Assembly (NCBI RefSeq): GCF_910596095.1
Contig: NC_056539.1
Location: forward strand, 11,845,501 to 11,909,500
Direction: 5' to 3'
Length of the DNA stretch: 64,000 nt
DNA from: Thunnus maccoyii
Lineage: Eukaryota > Chordata > Actinopteri > Scombriformes > Scombridae
The notes under the pieces were generated by a model. The model searched no databases. It saw only the letters and a program-made list of their open reading frames with translations, and had not been told where the DNA came from. Positions within the stretch are counted from its first letter, which is position 1. Every line of letters begins with the position of its first letter. The position numbers and the translations under genes were made by a program. Shown piece by piece: positions 58,942 to 64,000 of this stretch.

Positions 58942-60920
58942 AAATAGTGGACACTTAATCTCACTCTCCAGCCTCCTTCCATCTGTTTCTGTTTCACTCA
59001 TCATTATAAACTGTTATTTAAAGCCATGGCAGGGTTGAATAGTTAATGTGCTTTATTGTTCAGAAGACAGTGCAATCTTTTTTTTTTTCTTTTTTTTTTG
59101 TATGCACAGCAGAACTGTAGCACCGCTATGCTTGGCTATTGCGAGGAGGGAGTCAACCTGTTTTACTGCTGCTCTACTTTATACGTTTAAGTTTGGACAG
59201 TTCAAGATCGCGCTGCCCAACAGCTCCAATGTGCAGTTGTTACTGCACTTCCATTGTTGTTATCCTTGAGATAACTGACTAACAAAGCTGCACAAAAAAG
59301 CCTTTTAAAGCCACATTTCTTTGGATTATCTAAATAGCCAATAAGCATGCTACAGTATACACATTATGTTTGGAATAGATCCCTTCCATTGACGCACTTA
59401 TTGAATCATAGGGCCGGTAAATATGAATACTTTATTTATCTAACAATAATATCAAATTCAATGTTAGTATTGGAAGAGATGAATGGAATCAGCGTTGTAA
59501 AAACCACCGTAATGTTATATTTTCAGAAGCCATTCCAGTGAATTATGCTCATGTGGAAATATACTCCTGCACCTTTGTACCACATTTAGTATTGTTGTAT
59601 CCATGGCTTTATGAATTGGCTACATAATAAACTATGTGATTCATGCAGGGCATCTCGTCTTTTAACCTTGAAGGAAGGTTTGTACAAAGGCTCTAACAGC
59701 ACAAGGAACATCAGATCCTCAGTGCTGTAGATGAAGATGCACTCCTGTTTAAATTTGAATCCACAAAAATCATAAAGTGCCTTCAGGCTTGTCATTTTGC
59801 AATATTGCACATATATTATCTCTGAATATCTGCGCTCTTAATGAATCATTGTGTATGAAGGCTGCTATTTGGTTTTCATTCAAACTCTTAACAGTATGGT
59901 GACACTGACAGCTCGAGGAAAGTTTTGTGATCATCAGTTTATATTAAGTGTTGTGTTTTGATCTTTATGCAGTATGAAAATGTTCTTTAAATATAACACG
60001 CATCATCAATGGTTGTATAATCTCACTGTTAATATTGTGGGGAGCACTTTATTGTATAAAGTTTACATGTTTAGGTTAAGATATGCTACGTAGTTTTCCC
60101 CCAAATGCTTTTTTCTTTAGGAGCAAATGTGGCAGAATATGCTTTACATCAAACGCATGAAGATAAACAGGGAAAAAAAAAAATTGTTGCAATACATTCA
60201 GATGACAGTATTTAATCTGTACAACTTGTGTAAAATGCCTTGTAATTTTACCTGTTGTGGTTATTCTCATTCATATGAATATCTCATCAAAACACCACCA
60301 GCTTTTAGTAAAAGTGTTAATATACATACATTATAAACAGAATATTTCACAGGTATAATCAACTGACAACTAACTCTGGTTCTGGTCTTTACTTTGTCTC
60401 TCAGTCTTGCAACTTGACATTTATGCTTGCAGTATGTATCTCAACCCAACTGTCACTATGTCCTAGTTGCTGAATTGGTTTTGGCCTTCTTCATGTCATT
60501 CAGAGTATCCCCCTCAGTAAACTAGTCAGCCAGTAGGTATACTGTTACTGTTATTTTTGGCTGTCAAGACTCCGCATGCACCATCATCTGCATAGAGTGC
60601 CTGGAGACTTTCAAACCTCAGTTATTTAGTCGGTGGAGAAGTAACAATGTGTGGCTGAATCAGTAACGTTTGCTTAACCCGCATTAAAATAAAAAACAAT
60701 CCAAAAAGAAAAAAAGAGAGAGGTTAACATCGTACATCACCACCGGTGGGGCTGTGGAGTGTTTCTGTGTTGTGTAGAGTGGAATTACAAATGACTGTGT
60801 GCGCTCTTTTTTTCATGCTTTTAATCACCTCCTCCTGCTCTGAAGTTGTAGCAGCACCAACAGGCAATTTGTGTCATAATTATTCTGTCATGGGTAATAA
60901 AGACTTTTGCACATTTGTTT
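58942..60920 (+). other. Spindlin 3' UTR and flank
   Basis: Non-coding. Candidate polyadenylation signals are ataataaact near 59625 and gtaataaaga near 60896; spindlin transcripts commonly have long 3' UTRs, so either end is possible. A T-rich run lies at about 59078-59099. No other gene recognised. Confidence 0.5.
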
Positions 60921-60960
60921 GGTGTTACTCTGTGAGCACACTGCCATGATCAACATGCAG

Positions 60961-60991
<31 letters not shown>

Positions 60992-60992
60992 T
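60961..60992. repeat. (TA)n(TG)n microsatellite
   Basis: About eight TA units run into about eight TG units. Confidence 0.85.
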
Positions 60993-61461
60993 TTGACTCA
61001 ATGAATCATACTAAAGACATGGTGTGTTTTGAGATTGATGTATTTAGTCACAAACAGTGAAACTGTATATATACAACAGACATCATCTTCCTAACATGAT
61101 TTGTGTGGTTGGAGAACAAAGGGGAGCAAAATATTGTATATTAGACTGTTGAACAAAATTAAATTTGTTGGTATACACAAATTTGTGGTATACACAGAAA
61201 GAAAGAACAACTTTTTAAAATACACTTTGCGTCCGAGCGTTATGTACAACACAACTCACAGCCAATGCCACTATCATTTAGAGAACCACAGTACCCACTT
61301 AGGAGACTACATGCCTTCTTTACATCTGCCAGTTTTTCTTTCATGTTGGGTATTTCTTCTTTCTTGAGAGGGACTAAAACTTTTGAAGAGGTAATGTAAT
61401 TTCTCAAGTGCAAAGTCAAAAAAAGGATTGATAAATATCAGGTTGTCCAGAGAGTCCCTGT

Positions 61462-62929
61462 TCACTTGGTGAGGTCTTTCAGGTACTGCAAACCCTGACT
61501 TGTGTATTCAGTTGCTTTTGTTGGAGCATCTGAAAGAGTTGAAATTGTCCACCGCACTCCTGCAATAAAATTGAACAAAAATCAATGGTTTAGGTTTGAG
61601 GCATCGACAATACATACAAGGCATTTAAGATCTTAAGCCAAAGACAAATGCTCATCTCTAGGGGTGTCACGATTCGATTTGACTTCTGATTTTAAGGTCA
61701 TAATTCCATTTTCGATTCACACTTTTTTTTTTCAGCACTGACGGCTATGCCATTGTTTGACTATGGAGTCTTGATTTGTAAAGATCAACAGCACACTGGT
61801 TTTATGCTCTGACTGTCATTTACATTTCCAAATTCTTCTTTAAAAAGATAGGTTACATGGTATCAAGTGTGATATAACTACCATATTTTTTGTAATGTAT
61901 CACACTAAGGCTATATGGTGAAATTGAAATAATTTATTTGTATGATAAAATGTAATAACAATAACTTGTTTAACCAGTCAATTGGGAACAAACTGTTAAA
62001 CACAAAAACAAAAAGAAGAGCCACTAGATGGCAAAAGGGTACTTTACAACAACAGCTTGAGTTTCCACATCTGCAAAAAGCCACCAGGATTAAACTAAGT
62101 TTAAAGTCATGTTGAGGTTTTTAGACGATCCCTGCGTACATGTCTCACAGCCAGCTGTACATAGAGACCAATGTTATTTATCCAGCTCGGAGGACGGCTC
62201 TTTTGGTGACAATTAGGTTGTAGCTCGTTGTGTACCTTACTACGGTAGGAAAGAAGCATCACTTGTATTTTAACATTTCACTTATGGGATATTAATCCGG
62301 GAAGTTCGAACCTGTCAATATATTTCAAACTTTACCGAAGTGTGCAGTATAGCCTACAAACTGTAGTTTTTCTGTCAATGACACGTTAATCGTTTACACA
62401 GCTCACGGGGAAGGCAAAATGTTGCCACACCAGTGACTTCAGGGAAGCAGGATTTTCCAGTTCTGTTGTTTCTCCATCATCTTCGACTCCAGCAGTGGCC
62501 ATGGTGTCTCGAAAAGTAATGCTGCAGGCTACTGGTAAGCTACACTGTGTTTTCTTTAAAGTGTTGTTTTTTTTTCCTTTGGACGCGCACAGGATGTGTG
62601 CAAATAGGTGCAGGTGGAGAGAGAAAAAAAATACAGGGAGAATCGCCAATCCTGCTTTTGATTTCGAAGGTCGAAATCAAAACCTCATTTTGATGGATTT
62701 TCAATTTAGAATCACAATCGTGACACCCCTTCTAATCTCAAAGTCAAAAGTGATGCTTAAATTGTTTACTGAGTCAATAAAATGCTAACAGTGTCAATGT
62801 ATCTAACATGTGAAGTGACTAAATTTGCAAACTCTTTCAAAAAAGGAACAATCTTATGATTGAGTTCATACCAGAATTCCAAGACTGAACAGGGGAGAAT
62901 TCAATCTTAGGCACCGTTGGAAGCTGAGC
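61462..62929 (-). CDS. micos13: MICOS complex subunit MIC13 (QIL1), last two exons (partial)
   Basis: Inner mitochondrial membrane protein that links the MIC60 and MIC10 parts of MICOS and shapes cristae junctions. Two minus-strand exons were found by homology: 62929-62872 (58 nt; acceptor ctcctcag, donor gtatga), coding AQLPTVPKIEFSPVQSWNSG with the last codon split, and 61559-61462 (acceptor attgcag), coding VRWTISTLSDAPTKATEYTS and then QGLQYLKDLTK and TGA. Human MIC13 has QLPAPPKIYFPIRDSWNAG and VAPSKAREYSKEGWEYVKARTK at the same place. The split Gly codon joins the exons in frame. The 5' exons with the transmembrane segment lie beyond 64000 or were not recognised. The human gene is C19orf70 at 19p13.3. 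Confidence 0.85.
61660..62730 (-). mobile_element. Internally deleted hAT transposon in a micos13 intron
   Basis: Terminal inverted repeats aggggtgtcacgatt (61660) and aatcgtgacacccct (ending 62730) enclose 1,071 bp. The 8-bp flanks tcatctct and tctaatct agree at 5 of 8 positions, compatible with an old target duplication. On the minus strand (62501-62388) there is a start of a hAT/ZBED transposase: MATAGVEDDGETTELENPAS, then LKSLVWQHFAFPVS, the beginning of a BED zinc finger. The rest of the transposase is missing, so the copy is non-autonomous. Confidence 0.75.
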
Positions 62930-63370
62930 CTGAGGAGAAAGAGGATTCATTAGTTTCAGACAGTGCAATACTTTGTTGTTATGTACATTTTATTACATTC
63001 AAATTAAATCTTGTAACACTTCAAAAAAGCTTAAATGAGATAATGGTTGAAATGTGAAAGACATAATTCTGGCTGATCAGTATTCACTTGCGATGCCACT
63101 CAACATTATATGGTGAAAAAGAGCACCAGACCTTATACTGGCAATGATGATCTTCACTGATAAGTGGGAATAGTCATATTACAGCAGAATTACAATAGAA
63201 TAGGAATAGTTAACACATTATGAGACATCAGGGGTATTTAGGGTATTTTGTAGGAAGAACATACTGACACTTGGTTATTTACTACTTAAGTCACCCAATC
63301 ATGTCTACTATTCATGTAATTTTTTAAAAAGGAGAGCTGAAGTAACCTAAAGCTGTGTGCTTCTTGTGAA
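62930..63370. other. Presumed micos13 intron
   Basis: No exon recognised. It would be intronic if the upstream micos13 exons lie beyond the window. Confidence 0.4.
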
Positions 63371-63693
63371 TATAGCTGCAATGATTAGCTGATTAATCAA
63401 TTGGTCGTCAACTATTAAATTAATCGGCAACTATTTTGTTAACTGTTTAACTATTTGTCCAAATTCTTTGATTCCAGCTTTTCAAATTTTCTGGTTTCTT
63501 TAGTATTCTTAAGTAGAATGAAAATCTTGCCCAGGACAAAACAAGACATTTGAGGACATCTTGGGCTTTGGGAAACAGTGATTAATGTGTTTCACCATTT
63601 TATAGAGTAAACAACTAATCTATTAATTGAGAAAATAATCAACAATTGATAATGACTAATTGATTATGAAAATAATCCCTAGTTGCAGCCCTA
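63371..63693. mobile_element. hAT MITE with 8-bp target site duplication
   Basis: Ends tatagctgcaa and ttgcagcccta are inverted repeats. Flanks cttgtgaa (63363-63370) and attgtgaa (63694-63701) agree at 7 of 8 positions, the 8-bp duplication expected of hAT. The interior (gattaatcaattggtcg, gacatttgaggacatcttgg, aagcccaag-type text in reverse) is a very common MITE family of teleosts. No coding capacity. Confidence 0.85.
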
Positions 63694-64000
63694 ATTGTGA
63701 AATTAAAATGTATTATTATAATAAAATGTTGTTTTTATGATCTAGCAAAGGAAAAAATGGGTATTTGTGCTCAGATTAGAGCTTCTTCATATTGAGATGA
63801 GATGGTACACACTTTAGGAAGAAGAAAGTTGGATTTGTCCAGTGGGTGATCTGGGTGAAATAGAAAATGGGTTTGTTTTTTAACTTTTACAGTCCTTTGT
63901 GCTGCATCTGAAATAATTGTATGAAAAAGAGACTTAACTAAATCAATGAGAATTTCATTACTATTGTTGTTGCTTTTTATTATCAAATCACTTGGGGCCA

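Overview
The window is nuclear DNA of a teleost fish, most likely a percomorph. Genes are split into short exons with GT-AG introns, non-coding DNA is AT-rich, and the dispersed repeats (hAT and fold-back MITEs, a CR1/Rex-like LINE, CA microsatellites) are of teleost type. Nothing prokaryotic is present. Most open frames longer than 60 codons are chance or repeat-derived; the real genes were assembled from exons by splice sites, reading phase and protein family motifs.

Layout. (1) 1-6797: last two coding exons of an FGF7/10/22-subfamily gene, called fgf22; its first exon was not found and probably lies before base 1. (2) 6798-15300: gene-free DNA with MITEs, a tiny interstitial telomere repeat and possible conserved non-coding blocks. 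(3) 15300-50200: an array of granzyme / mast-cell-protease-like serine proteases, all on the + strand. Seven five-exon copies look intact (starts at 15962, 22135, 31516, 34043, 39295, 41822, 47075), each with a His57/Asp102/Ser195 triad. Dead copies or relics start at 19896, 24238, 28424, 37498, 45278 and 49534. A 7.78-kb unit holding two of these genes is present twice in near-identical tandem form, followed by a diverged partial third copy. (4) 51910-53869: a related single gene whose S1-pocket residues match human PRSS57 (neutrophil serine protease 4). (5) 56428-58941: a spindlin gene (three Tudor-like Spin/Ssty repeats) with a CpG-rich 5' non-coding exon. (6) 61462-62929, minus strand: the last two exons of micos13 (QIL1/C19orf70), with a hAT transposon in the intron between them.

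fgf22, prss57 and micos13 all have human counterparts on 19p13.3, which supports these calls. The protease array sits between fgf22 and prss57 and shares with prss57 the five-exon layout, the Cys191-Cys220 pair and, in all but one intact copy, the unusual Gly189-Phe190 S1 pocket. The simplest reading is a fish-specific expansion of a PRSS57/granzyme-type leukocyte protease, shaped by repeated unequal crossing-over.

The most notable observations are: a crossover-made chimeric gene (39295-40719) that joins the 5' end of one paralog to the 3' end of another; lidded S1 pockets with Asn226 instead of Asp226; extra unpaired cysteines in some copies; a shared TGTGG element about 60 bp upstream of the TATA box; and a recurrent intergenic block that records lost duplication units.
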